Source: Streptomyces sp. NBC_00572 (lineage in GTDB: Bacteria; Actinomycetota; Actinomycetes; Streptomycetales; Streptomycetaceae). From it: a stretch of DNA of 64,000 bases. The notes under the pieces were generated by a model. That model did not search any database. It was not told the origin of the DNA and saw only the letters and a list, made by a program, of their open reading frames with translations. Position numbers and translations under genes: made by a program. Positions 16,857-25,003 of the stretch are shown here, piece by piece. The stretch covers positions 1,798,001-1,862,000 of the forward strand of contig NZ_JAPENX010000001.1 in NCBI RefSeq assembly GCF_026341815.1, given 5' to 3'. Numbering within the stretch: position 1 is the first letter of the stretch; every line of letters begins with the position of its first letter.

Positions 16857-18287
16857 TCAGCGCCCGGTCGCCGCCGGGCCGCCGGCCGCCGCCTTCGCCG
16901 CGTTGCGCACGGCTCCGGCGACCGCACCCGCGACCTTGTCGTTGAAGACCGACGGGATGATGTAGTTCGGGTTCAGCTCGTCCTCGGTGACGACGTCGGC
17001 GAGGGCCGTGGCGGCCGCCAGCATCATCTCCGTGTTGACCGTACGGGACTGGGCGTCGAGGAGACCGCGGAAGACACCCGGGAAGACCAGCACGTTGTTG
17101 ATCTGGTTCGGGAAGTCGGAGCGGCCGGTGGCGACGACGGCGGCCGTCTGACGCGCGGCGGCCGGGTCGACCTCCGGGTCGGGGTTCGCGAGCGCGAACA
17201 CGATCGCGCCCTCCGCCATGGCGGCGACGTCCTGCGCGCCCAGCAGGTTGGGGGCCGAGACGCCGATGAACACGTCCGCGCCGACCACGGCCTGCTTGAG
17301 GGTGCCGGTGACGCCCTCGGGGTTGGTGTTGTCGGCGATCCAGCGCAGCGGAGTGCCGGGCGCGGCGTCCACGAGGTCCTCGCGGCCCGCGTGCACGACG
17401 CCGTGGATGTCGGCGACGACGGCGTGCTTGACGCCCGCGGCGATCAGCAGCTTCAGGATGGCCGTACCGGCGGCGCCGGCACCGGACATGACGACCCGTA
17501 CGTCGCCGATGCCCTTGTTGACGACGCGCAGCGCGTTGGTGAGGGCGGCGAGGACGACGATGGCGGTGCCGTGCTGGTCGTCGTGGAAGACGGGGATGTC
17601 GAGGGCCTCGCGCAGCCGGGCCTCGATCTCGAAGCAGCGCGGCGCGGAGATGTCCTCCAGGTTGATGCCCGCGAAGCCGGGGGCGATCGCCTTGACGATC
17701 GCGACGATCTCGTCGGTGTCCTGCGTGTCGAGGCAGATCGGCCAGGCGTCGATGCCGGCGAAGCGCTTGAAGAGGGCGGCCTTGCCCTCCATGACGGGCA
17801 GGGCCGCCATCGGGCCGATGTTGCCGAGGCCGAGGACGGCGGAGCCGTCGGTGACGACCGCGACGGAGTTGCGCTTGATGGTGAGGCGGCGGGCGTCCTC
17901 GGGGTTCTCGGCGATCGCCATGCACACGCGGGCGACGCCCGGGGTGTAGATCATGGAGAGGTCATCACGGTTGCGGATGGGGTGCTTGGACGCCATCTCG
18001 ATCTTGCCGCCGAGGTGCATCAGGAACGTACGGTCGGAGACCTTGCCGAGGACGACGCCCTCGATGGTGCGCAGCTGCTCGACGATCTCGTCGGCGTGCG
18101 CGGTCGAGGTCGCGGCGATGGTGACGTCGATGCGGAGCTTCTCGTGGCCGGAGGCGGTCACGTCGAGGCCGGTGACGGATCCGCCGTGGGACTCCACCGC
18201 CGTGGTGAGCTGGGAGACCGCGGTTCCGCTCGCGGGAACCTCCAGCCGGACCGTCATCGAGTACGAGACGCTGGGCGCCGTTGCCAT
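16857..18287 (-). CDS. NAD(P)-dependent malic enzyme with N-terminal ACT-like domain
   Basis: Oxaloacetate-decarboxylating malate dehydrogenase of 476 residues converting malate to pyruvate and CO2. Residues 1-80 form an ACT-like regulatory domain (YSMTVRLEVPASG onwards). The malic N-domain follows, with the Tyr of SMIYTPGVA, the Lys in MEGKAALFKRF and metal ligands in VFHDDQHGTA, then the Rossmann domain with GAGAAG. Together with PEP metabolism it feeds acetyl-CoA and NADPH supply. The 430-bp upstream region is unusual, holding a structured RNA with its own terminator (18447-18610) and a perfect palindrome (18371-18389). Both suggest regulated expression. Confidence 0.92.
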   Translation of the reverse strand: MATAPSVSYSMTVRLEVPASGTAVSQLTTAVESHGGSVTGLDVTASGHEKLRIDVTIAATSTAHADEIVEQLRTIEGVVLGKVSDRTFLMHLGGKIEMASKHPIRNRDDLSMIYTPGVARVCMAIAENPEDARRLTIKRNSVAVVTDGSAVLGLGNIGPMAALPVMEGKAALFKRFAGIDAWPICLDTQDTDEIVAIVKAIAPGFAGINLEDISAPRCFEIEARLREALDIPVFHDDQHGTAIVVLAALTNALRVVNKGIGDVRVVMSGAGAAGTAILKLLIAAGVKHAVVADIHGVVHAGREDLVDAAPGTPLRWIADNTNPEGVTGTLKQAVVGADVFIGVSAPNLLGAQDVAAMAEGAIVFALANPDPEVDPAAARQTAAVVATGRSDFPNQINNVLVFPGVFRGLLDAQSRTVNTEMMLAAATALADVVTEDELNPNYIIPSVFNDKVAGAVAGAVRNAAKAAAGGPAATGR

Positions 18288-18370
18288 GGCCGACTTCCTC
18301 TGCTTTCCCTGAGCTTCGTTGCTACGCCGCCCCGGCTGGTTGCCCGGCGGCGCCCTCCGATGGTCGCACC

Positions 18371-18389
18371 TACCTGCCGGTAGCAGGTA
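18371..18389. promoter_or_regulatory. Palindromic operator-like site upstream of malic enzyme
   Basis: Perfect inverted repeat TACCTGC-N5-GCAGGTA, 82 bp upstream of the malic enzyme start and downstream of the structured RNA. A second small palindrome, GGAAA-N4-TTTCC, lies at 18408-18421. The dyad could bind a dimeric repressor or form a small RNA hairpin in the leader; the spacing fits an operator near a promoter. Confidence 0.45.
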
Positions 18390-18446
18390 ATGCGGTCATT
18401 TTGTTTTCGGAAAGTAGTTTCCACCATACGAGAAGCTGCCGGGAAA

Positions 18447-18610
18447 CAGAAGAGGCCCCCGTCACCAGGGGTGACAGGAGCCTCGACTTCGTAGCTACGC
18501 ACGAGAAAACGATTGAGTGGCACCGACCCGCCATGCTCGCCTCGCGGCAAGTGGTCCCTCAAAGGGACGAAGGTTGGGCCCGGGGGCTTGGATCGAGCCG
18601 GTGCCACGAC
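18447..18610 (-). ncRNA. Structured RNA with intrinsic terminator upstream of malic enzyme
   Basis: Read on the minus strand, a perfect 9-bp stem GUGGCACCG/CGGUGCCAC (18598-18606 with 18516-18524) encloses about 73 nt. Inside are a GUCCCU-UUG-AGGGAC hairpin and a CUUGCC-GCGA-GGCGAG hairpin with a GNRA tetraloop. A GC-rich hairpin follows (18452-18466 with 18470-18484, 13 of 15 pairs), then TTCTGTTT, a plausible intrinsic terminator. TAGCCT lies just before the 5' stem and could be the -10. The whole is about 160 nt and ends about 160 bp before the malic enzyme start. It is either an independent small RNA or a leader attenuator or riboswitch. It does not match a riboswitch class I can recognise. 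Confidence 0.6.
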
Positions 18611-18720
18611 AAGGCTAACAAACGACCCTGTGCAGTGATTCCAGCGCCACAGGTTGACCGGAAATCGGCCCTCCGCCCCCTCCCCACGGCGCCTCGGATC
18701 ACTCCCCCGCGCCCCTCGGA

Positions 18721-21072
18721 TCAGTCCCTCAGCAGGTCCGGAACCCCCGCCTCGTCCGGCATGTCCGCCGCCGCAGCGACCACCGTGAGCTGCCGCGTCG
18801 CCCGGGTGAGGGCCACGTAGAGGACCCGCAGACCCGCCGGGGACTCGTCGGCGATCTCCGCCGGCGAGACGACCACCGTGGCGTCGTACTCCAGGCCCTT
18901 CGCCTCCAGGGAACCGAGCGCCACCACCCGGTCGCCCAGCTCGGCGAGCCAGCGGGCCGCCTCCTGACGCCGGTTCATGGCGACGACGACACCGACCGTG
19001 CCCTCGACCCGCTCCAGGAGCAGCCGCGCCTCGGACCGTACGGTTTCGGCCAGATCCGGCTTCCCCGCCGTCTCCCGCACCGGTACGAAACGGGGCTCGA
19101 CGCCCGTCGAGCGGACCGCGCGCGGCGACTCCTTGCCCGGCATGGCGAGGGCGAGCACCTTGGCGGCCAGCTCGGCGATCTCCGCCGGGTTCCGGTAGTT
19201 CACGGTCAGCTCGAAGCGGCGCCGCGGCCGTGACCCGAGGGCCTCGTCGCGGGCCTCGGCCGCCTCGTCCGGGTCCGACCAGGAGGACTGTGCCGGGTCG
19301 CCGACGACCGTCCAGGTGGCGTGCCGGCCGCGCCGTCCGACCATCCGCCACTGCATGGGCGTGAGGTCCTGCGCCTCGTCCACGATCACGTGCGCGTACT
19401 CGGTGCGCTCGGCGGCGAGCCGCTCGGCCCGCTCGCGCTGCGTCTCCTCCCGTACGGGCATGAGCTCTTCCAGACCCGTGAGCTGGTCGAGCGGGTCGTA
19501 CTCCCGGCGCTTCCTCGGCCGGGCCGGGGCGCCGACCAGGGTGTGCAGCTCGTCGAGGAGCGCCACGTCGTGGACGGACAGCTCCTTGCGGCGCAGCGAG
19601 CGGGCGAGCCTGCGCACCTCGCCCGGGTTGAGGATGCGGCGGGCCCAGCGGCCGAGCCGCCGCTCGTCGGCCATCGCGTCGAGGACCCGGCGCGGGGTGA
19701 GTTCGGGCCACCATGCGTCGAGGAAGCCGAGGAAGGAGTCCTCGGTGGAGACGTCCTCGTCGAAGGAGGAGCGCAGTTCGGCGGCCAGCTCGGGGTCGCT
19801 GTGCCGACCGACCGCGCCCGACTTGGAGTACAGCGCGTCCAGGAGCAGCCTGCGGGCCCGCGGGCGCAGCAGGTTGACCGGAGCCGTACCGCCGAGGACG
19901 TTGTGCCGGATGCGCCGCAGCTCGTCGGCCTCCAGCTCCAGGCGACGGCCGAAGGCGACCACACGCAGGCGCGTGGGGGTGCCGACGGGCACGGTGGCCT
20001 CGTCGTCCTCGTCGCCCAGGGCGAGCTGGGCCTGAGCCCTGGGCGCCGGGGTCTCCAGGGCGCCACGGGCGGCCTTGCGCAGCACGTGGAGCATCCGGGA
20101 GGAGCCCTTGATCCGGGCGACGGCCGGGTCGTCGTAGGCGGTTGCCTCGGCCCCGTCGACGAGCGAGCCGACGGCCCGGATCGCCACCTGGCCCTCCTCG
20201 CCCAGCGAGGGCAGGACGCCCTCGGTGTACGAGACGAGGAGCGGGGTCGGGGAGACGATCAGGATGCCGCCCGCGTACCGCCGCCGGTCCTGGTAGAGCA
20301 GGTACGCGGCCCGGTGCAGCGCGACCGCCGTCTTCCCCGTGCCCGGACCGCCCTCGACGTACGTGACGGAGGCGGCGGGCGCGCGGATGACGAGGTCCTG
20401 CTCCGCCTGGATGGAGGAGACGATGTCCCGCATGGTGTGGCTGCGGGCCTGGCCGAGGGCGGCCATCAGGGCGCCGTCGCCGATCACCGGCAGTTCGCGC
20501 CCGTCGAGGGTGGCCCGCAGCTCGGGGCGCATCAGGTCGTCCTCGACGCCGAGGACCTGGCGGCCCTTGGAGCGGATGACCCGGCGGCGTACGACCCGGC
20601 CCGGGTCGACCGGCGTCGACCGGTAGAAGGGCGCGGCGGCGGGCGCGCGCCAGTCGATGACCAGCGGCGCGTAGTCGGAGTCGAGGACCCCGATCCGGCC
20701 GATGTGGAGGGTCTCGCCGATCTCGGCGGTGTTGTCGGGCCGTACGGCGTCCTCGGCGGGCTCGATCGAGGTGTAGGCCCCGTCGGGCCCCTTCTTCCCG
20801 TCCTTCCCGTACAGCAGATCGATCCGGCCGAAGAGGAAGTCCTCGAACTCGTTGTTGAGCCTGTTGAGGTGGATGCCGGCCCGGAAGACCTGGGCGTCGC
20901 GCTCGGCGAGGGCGCCGGGCGTGCCGACCTGGCCCCGCTGGGCGGCGTCGTTCATCAGGAACTCCGCCTCGTGGATCTTCTCCTCCAGTCGGCGGTAGAC
21001 GTGATCCAGATGTTCCTGCTCGACACCGATCTCACGGTCTCTGACCGTGTCCACGGCTTCCTGCGCGGCCAC
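18721..21072 (-). CDS. HelD-like superfamily 1 helicase (RNA polymerase-associated ATPase)
   Basis: Protein of 783 residues with UvrD/Rep-type motor domains. Walker A is GGPGTGKT (241-248); motif II is VIVDEAQDLTPMQW; the SF1 C-terminal motifs GLEYDATVVV and YVALTRATRQL are present. Residues 1-90 form a charged helical hairpin, the arm that in HelD proteins inserts into the RNA polymerase channel. This identifies it as HelD-like rather than a DNA-repair UvrD. HelD proteins release RNA polymerase from stalled complexes; an actinobacterial relative (HelR) gives rifamycin tolerance. The GTG start at 21072 has AAGGGGG upstream. It lies 95 bp after nnaR in the same direction. Confidence 0.85.
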   Translation of the reverse strand: MAAQEAVDTVRDREIGVEQEHLDHVYRRLEEKIHEAEFLMNDAAQRGQVGTPGALAERDAQVFRAGIHLNRLNNEFEDFLFGRIDLLYGKDGKKGPDGAYTSIEPAEDAVRPDNTAEIGETLHIGRIGVLDSDYAPLVIDWRAPAAAPFYRSTPVDPGRVVRRRVIRSKGRQVLGVEDDLMRPELRATLDGRELPVIGDGALMAALGQARSHTMRDIVSSIQAEQDLVIRAPAASVTYVEGGPGTGKTAVALHRAAYLLYQDRRRYAGGILIVSPTPLLVSYTEGVLPSLGEEGQVAIRAVGSLVDGAEATAYDDPAVARIKGSSRMLHVLRKAARGALETPAPRAQAQLALGDEDDEATVPVGTPTRLRVVAFGRRLELEADELRRIRHNVLGGTAPVNLLRPRARRLLLDALYSKSGAVGRHSDPELAAELRSSFDEDVSTEDSFLGFLDAWWPELTPRRVLDAMADERRLGRWARRILNPGEVRRLARSLRRKELSVHDVALLDELHTLVGAPARPRKRREYDPLDQLTGLEELMPVREETQRERAERLAAERTEYAHVIVDEAQDLTPMQWRMVGRRGRHATWTVVGDPAQSSWSDPDEAAEARDEALGSRPRRRFELTVNYRNPAEIAELAAKVLALAMPGKESPRAVRSTGVEPRFVPVRETAGKPDLAETVRSEARLLLERVEGTVGVVVAMNRRQEAARWLAELGDRVVALGSLEAKGLEYDATVVVSPAEIADESPAGLRVLYVALTRATRQLTVVAAAADMPDEAGVPDLLRD

Positions 21073-21167
21073 CTAAGGCCCCCTTCTGACGTGCACTGGG
21101 CAGCCGTCGAGCGTACGCCACCACAGGCCACCGTGTCAGGCGGGTCACCCACGCGCCCCACGTCCGG

Positions 21168-22304
21168 CTACTCGTCGTACTTCGAGTCCGCCGTCGGGTC
21201 CAGTGCCAGCCGGTACCCCCGCTTCACCACCGTCTGGATCAGCTTCGGCGTGCCGAGCGCCGCCCGCAGCCGCGCCATCGCCGTCTCCACCGCGTGCTCG
21301 TCGCGCCCCGCGCCGGGCAGCGCCCGCAGCAGGTCGGCCCGGGACACCACCCAGCCGGGGCGACGGGCGAGGAGTCCGAGGAGGGCCATTCCGGCGGGCG
21401 GGACGGGCCGCAGGAGGCCGTCGACGAGGACGGCGTGGCCGCGGACCTCCACCTGGTGGCCGGCCACGGGCAGGGCCCGTGAGCGGGCCGGCAGTTCCTT
21501 GCAGAGGAGCTGGACGAGGGGGCCGAGCCGGAAGCGCTCCGGCTGGTACGTGGCGATGCCCTCGGCCTGCAGCGGGAGGGCCGTCACGGGGCCCACGCAG
21601 ACCGCGAGGACGTCGTGCCGGAGCGCGGCGACGAGTGCGTCCCGTACGCCCCTCTCCGCGGCCCGGGAGAACAGCGAGGCCGCGGCGGGGGCGCTGGTGA
21701 AGGTGACGGCGTCCAGGCCGCCCGACAGGACTCCGTCGAGGAGCCGGTCGAGCGGGCCGACGTCCTCCGGCGGCATCCAGCGGTAGACGGGGACGCCGAC
21801 GACCTCGGCGCCGCCGGCGGTGAGCGCCTCGACGAAGCCGGGCAGCGGCTCACCGTGCAGCTGGAGCGCGATCCGCCGGCCCGCCACGCCTTCGGCGAGG
21901 AGCCGGTCGAGGACCTCGGCCATGGACTCCGAGCCGGGCGACCAGGACTCGGTGAGTCCGGCGGCCCGTACGGCCCCCTTGACCTTGGGTCCCCGGGCGA
22001 GGAGTTCGACGTCCCGCAGGACGGCGAGGAGGTCCTCCCCGCACCCCCAGCCCTCCGCCGCCTCGACCCAGCCCCGGAAGCCGATCGCCGTGGTGGCGAT
22101 GACGACGTCCGGGGCGTGGCCGATGAGTTCCTTGGTGGCGGCGAGGAGTTCGGTGTCGTCCGCGAGGGGCACGATCCGCAGGGCGGGGCCGTGGACGACG
22201 GCCGCGCCGCGTCGGCGCAGCAGCGCGATGAGTTCGTCCGCGCGCCGCGCCGCGGTGACGCCGACGGTGAAGCCGGCGAGGGGGCCGTGTTCTTGCTCGT
22301 CCAT
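21168..22304 (-). CDS. nnaR: NnaR-type nitrate assimilation regulator (HemD-like + winged-helix domain)
   Basis: Protein of 378 residues. Residues about 10-260 have the two-lobed uroporphyrinogen-III synthase fold (FTVGVTAARRADELIALLRRRGA; later TFTSAPAAASLF). The C-terminal ~95 residues are an OmpR-type winged helix (VLVDGLLRPVPPAGMALLGLL through KLIQTVVKRGYRLALD). This architecture next to narK matches Streptomyces NnaR, a co-activator with GlnR of nitrate/nitrite genes; it is unlikely to be the haem-pathway enzyme. ATG at 22304 is preferred, since the domain begins right after it. A GlnR-like box lies 25-62 bp upstream. narK is 84 bp upstream in the same direction. Confidence 0.85.
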   Translation of the reverse strand: MDEQEHGPLAGFTVGVTAARRADELIALLRRRGAAVVHGPALRIVPLADDTELLAATKELIGHAPDVVIATTAIGFRGWVEAAEGWGCGEDLLAVLRDVELLARGPKVKGAVRAAGLTESWSPGSESMAEVLDRLLAEGVAGRRIALQLHGEPLPGFVEALTAGGAEVVGVPVYRWMPPEDVGPLDRLLDGVLSGGLDAVTFTSAPAAASLFSRAAERGVRDALVAALRHDVLAVCVGPVTALPLQAEGIATYQPERFRLGPLVQLLCKELPARSRALPVAGHQVEVRGHAVLVDGLLRPVPPAGMALLGLLARRPGWVVSRADLLRALPGAGRDEHAVETAMARLRAALGTPKLIQTVVKRGYRLALDPTADSKYDE

Positions 22305-22328
22305 GAGGTCAGAGCCTGACGGGGACGC

Positions 22329-22366
22329 GTGACGGTCTCGGTTCGCCCGTATTTCCTGATCGTTAC
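22329..22366 (-). promoter_or_regulatory. GlnR-like box upstream of nnaR
   Basis: On the minus strand GTAAC (22362-22366), GAAAT (22351-22355), GAACC (22340-22344) and GTCAC (22329-22333) follow one another with exactly 6-bp spacers. That is the 11-bp periodicity of the GlnR consensus GTnAC-n6-GAAAC repeated twice. The first half (GTAAC-N6-GAAAT) is near-perfect. It lies between narK and nnaR, close to the nnaR start. Confidence 0.6.
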
Positions 22367-22388
22367 GGTCCGCGCCGGGCACCGGACA

Positions 22389-23747
22389 TCACACCTTCGC
22401 GTAGCCGGGCCGGGGCTCCGGCTCGGTGACGGCCTCGGCGTTCTCGGGTACCGCGGCCGGAGCTCGAAGGTATACCGCCCAGGTGACGACCATGCAGGCC
22501 GCGTAGAAGGCGAGGAAGGCGACGAAGGCCGCGGTGCCGGTGCCGGAGGCCTGGAAGGACTGCCGGAAGGCGAGGTTGATGCCGAGGCCGCCGAGCGCGC
22601 CGACCGCCCCGATGAGGCCCATGGCGGCCCCGGAGAGGCGCCGACCGTAGGCCTCGGCGGCATCTCCGGCGAGGCCCTTCCGGTGCCCCTGGGCGAGGAA
22701 GATCGCCGGGATCATCTTGTACGTGGAACCGTTGCCGAGGCCGCTGAGGACGAAGAGTCCGATGAAGCCGATGAGGAAGACGGTGAGGGATTCGATCACG
22801 GAGGCGTAGATCACCACACCGGTCGCGGCGGCCATCGCGGCGAAGGTCCCCAGGGTGATGCGGGCGCCGCCGTGCCGGTCGGCGAGGGAGCCGCCGACGG
22901 GCCTGATGAGGGAGCCGAGCAGCGGGCCGATGAAGGTGAGCGAGGCGGCCTGCAGCGGGGTGCGGCCGAACTGGGTCTGGAGGACGAGTCCGAAGGCGAA
23001 GCTGTAGCCGATGAAGGAGCCGAAGGTCCCGACGTACAGGAAGGCCATGATCCAGGTGTGGCGGGCCTTCACGGCCTCCTTCGCGGCCCCGGTGTCGTTC
23101 TTGACGGGGGCGAGGTTGTCCATGAAGAGCGCGGCGCACACGGCGGCGACGACGATCAGGGGCAGGTAGACGCCGAGCACGATCCGGGGGTGCATGGCGC
23201 CCGCCGTGCCGATCACGAGGAGGCCGACGAGCTGGACGACGGGGACGCCGATGTTGCCGCCGCCGGCGTTGAGCCCGAGCGCCCAGCCCTTCTTCCGCAG
23301 CGGGAAGAAGGCGTTGATGTTGGTCATCGAGGAGGCGAAGTTGCCGCCGCCCACGCCGGTGAGCGCGGCCACCAGGACGAGGGTGGTGTACGAGGTCCCG
23401 GGCTCCATCACCGCGAACGCGAAGCCGGTGGGCAGCAGGAGCAGCAGGGCGCTGAAGACCGTCCAGTTACGGCCGCCGAAGCGGGCGACGGCGAAGGTGT
23501 ACGGGATCCGGATCAGCGCGCCGACGAAGGTCGCGGTGCCGATCAGGAAGAACTTGCCGGCCGGGTCGACGCCGTACTGCGGCCCCATGAAGAGGACCAT
23601 GACCGACCACAGGCTCCAGATGGAGAAGCCGATGTGCTCGGAGATGACGGAGAAGAGCAGGTTCCGCCGCGCGATCCGCTCCCCCTTCTCGCGCCAGAAC
23701 GTCTCGTCCTCCGGCTCCCACTGCTCGATCCACCGGCTGCCGCCCAT
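22389..23747 (-). CDS. narK: Nitrate/nitrite transporter (NarK-type MFS)
   Basis: Twelve-helix major facilitator protein of 452 residues. It starts MGGSRWIEQWEPEDETFWREKGERIARRN, the N-terminus typical of actinobacterial NarK, with GGAGG 7 nt upstream of the ATG. The nitrate signature is visible as GVGGGNFASSMTNINAFFP in helix 5 and GLNAGGGNIGVPVVQL after helix 6. It imports nitrate or exports nitrite across the cytoplasmic membrane. It is followed by nnaR, and both are likely under GlnR and NnaR control in response to nitrogen status. A possible second GlnR box lies 77 bp upstream. Confidence 0.9.
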   Translation of the reverse strand: MGGSRWIEQWEPEDETFWREKGERIARRNLLFSVISEHIGFSIWSLWSVMVLFMGPQYGVDPAGKFFLIGTATFVGALIRIPYTFAVARFGGRNWTVFSALLLLLPTGFAFAVMEPGTSYTTLVLVAALTGVGGGNFASSMTNINAFFPLRKKGWALGLNAGGGNIGVPVVQLVGLLVIGTAGAMHPRIVLGVYLPLIVVAAVCAALFMDNLAPVKNDTGAAKEAVKARHTWIMAFLYVGTFGSFIGYSFAFGLVLQTQFGRTPLQAASLTFIGPLLGSLIRPVGGSLADRHGGARITLGTFAAMAAATGVVIYASVIESLTVFLIGFIGLFVLSGLGNGSTYKMIPAIFLAQGHRKGLAGDAAEAYGRRLSGAAMGLIGAVGALGGLGINLAFRQSFQASGTGTAAFVAFLAFYAACMVVTWAVYLRAPAAVPENAEAVTEPEPRPGYAKV

Positions 23748-23823
23748 GTCGTACCTCCGCGGGTGTCGGGTCCTGGGGCGTCCACAGCCCCGGTCCACCT
23801 GCCACCGACCCTAGGGAGGTCGC

Positions 23824-23860
23824 GTTTCAGCCTGGTGCCGAGAAGTGACGGCAACGGAAC
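23824..23860 (-). promoter_or_regulatory. Possible GlnR box and promoter of narK
   Basis: On the minus strand GTTCC, GTCAC, GCACC and GAAAC occur with 6-, 6- and 5-bp spacers. They are followed 10 bp later by TAGGGT, a fair -10. The match to GlnR is weaker than the box upstream of nnaR, but the position (77-113 bp before the narK start) suits an activator site. Confidence 0.4.
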
Positions 23861-23927
23861 CTTGCTCTCACCCGGCGCGCGACGGCCCTGTGAGCGCCTG
23901 TACGCGCCCCGGGGGCCCGGGCACCCG

Positions 23928-24920
23928 CTACGGCAGCCCCGGTTCCCCCTCCGGCAGCCAGGAGCCGGCCGGGCGGGTGTGCCAGCCCTCCCGGGCGCCG
24001 ATCTCGGCGGCGGCGGTCCGCAGTGCGTCCAGGCCGGGGTGGCTCAGCCCCTTGCGCCACACCAGGCTCACGGGTGACAGGGGCACGGGGTCGACGAGCG
24101 GCCGCAGCACGCAGCCCGGCATGGGCGGGAAGTCGACGACGGCGAGCACCGGGTTGCGGTGCTTGGCCATGATGCGGCGGAACTCCTCCTTGCCGACCGC
24201 GAGCGGCGCGGGCGGGGCGACCTCGATGCCGCGCCCGGCGAAGAGCCGGGCGGCGAGGTCGGTCCACTCGGGCGTGCGGTCGTTCCCCGCGCCCGCGTAG
24301 ATCCGTTCCCCGGCGAGAGCGGCGAGCGGTACTTCGGGCAGCCCGGCGAGCGGATGGTCCTCGGGCAGGATCACGGCCATCCGCTCGTACCGTACGAACT
24401 GGACGTCGAGCCGCGCCCGCAGCCCGGCGTCGAGCCCTCCGTACCGCCCGAAGGAGGTGTCGATCCGGCCGGCGAGGATCTCCCGTACGGCTCCGGTGAG
24501 TCCGCTCTCGTAGCGGGCCATCAGCTCCTGTTCCGGGGCGAGTTCGCGGGCCCGGCGCAGGACCTCCTCGGGGGCGAGGTCGGGGCTGTTGAGGTCGACG
24601 AGGAGGGGCCGGGGCGCGGCCCGGAAGGCCTCGGCCAGCTCGTCCTGGGCGGCCAACACCCGGTGCGCGTACGGGAGGAGGCGCTCGCCGTCCGGGGTGA
24701 GGGAGACCTGCCGGGTGGTCCGTACGAAGAGCTCGGCGCCCAACTCGCGCTCCAGGCGCCGGATGTCACGACTGAGGGCCTGCTGGGCGACGTAGAGGCG
24801 GGTGGCGGCGCGGGTGAAGTGCAGGTCCTCCGCGACGGCGGTGAAGGCGCGCAGGAGGCGGGGATCGATGTCACGCGGCGCGGCGGACGCCGACCTGGGG
24901 AAAGGCACCGGGGAGACCAT
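23928..24920 (-). CDS. LysR-family transcriptional regulator
   Basis: Protein of 330 residues. The N-terminal winged HTH (IDPRLLRAFTAVAEDLHFTRAATRLYVAQQALSRDIRRLE) is the LysR type, followed by the substrate-binding domain. ATG at 24920 is taken as start; a GTG at 24956 would add 12 residues. It is divergent from the MFS gene at 25004, with only 83 bp between them, the standard arrangement for a LysR regulator controlling its neighbour. The effector is unknown. It could act on the transporter rather than on narK. Confidence 0.86.
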   Translation of the reverse strand: MVSPVPFPRSASAAPRDIDPRLLRAFTAVAEDLHFTRAATRLYVAQQALSRDIRRLERELGAELFVRTTRQVSLTPDGERLLPYAHRVLAAQDELAEAFRAAPRPLLVDLNSPDLAPEEVLRRARELAPEQELMARYESGLTGAVREILAGRIDTSFGRYGGLDAGLRARLDVQFVRYERMAVILPEDHPLAGLPEVPLAALAGERIYAGAGNDRTPEWTDLAARLFAGRGIEVAPPAPLAVGKEEFRRIMAKHRNPVLAVVDFPPMPGCVLRPLVDPVPLSPVSLVWRKGLSHPGLDALRTAAAEIGAREGWHTRPAGSWLPEGEPGLP

Positions 24921-25003
24921 CGCCGCATTTAACAACACAGCTGCGTGAATGGCCACCGAACAGGTGTTGGACCCACCCGGCCGACTCCCGCGAGCCTTGA
25001 TCC

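Noticed and set aside
18516..18606. tRNA-like T-arm sequence (CTCGATCC) in the RNA upstream of malic enzyme considered as a tRNA
   Set aside because: No acceptor stem of 7 bp with discriminator, no D or anticodon arms; the closing stem is 9 bp and the interior folds differently.
18516..18606. Cobalamin, SAM-IV, glycine or c-di-AMP riboswitch
   Set aside because: None of the conserved core sequences I know for these classes is present; left as an unidentified structured RNA.
21168..22304. Annotation as the haem-pathway uroporphyrinogen-III synthase HemD
   Set aside because: The C-terminal winged helix and the neighbouring nitrate transporter indicate a regulator of the NnaR type; no other haem genes are nearby.
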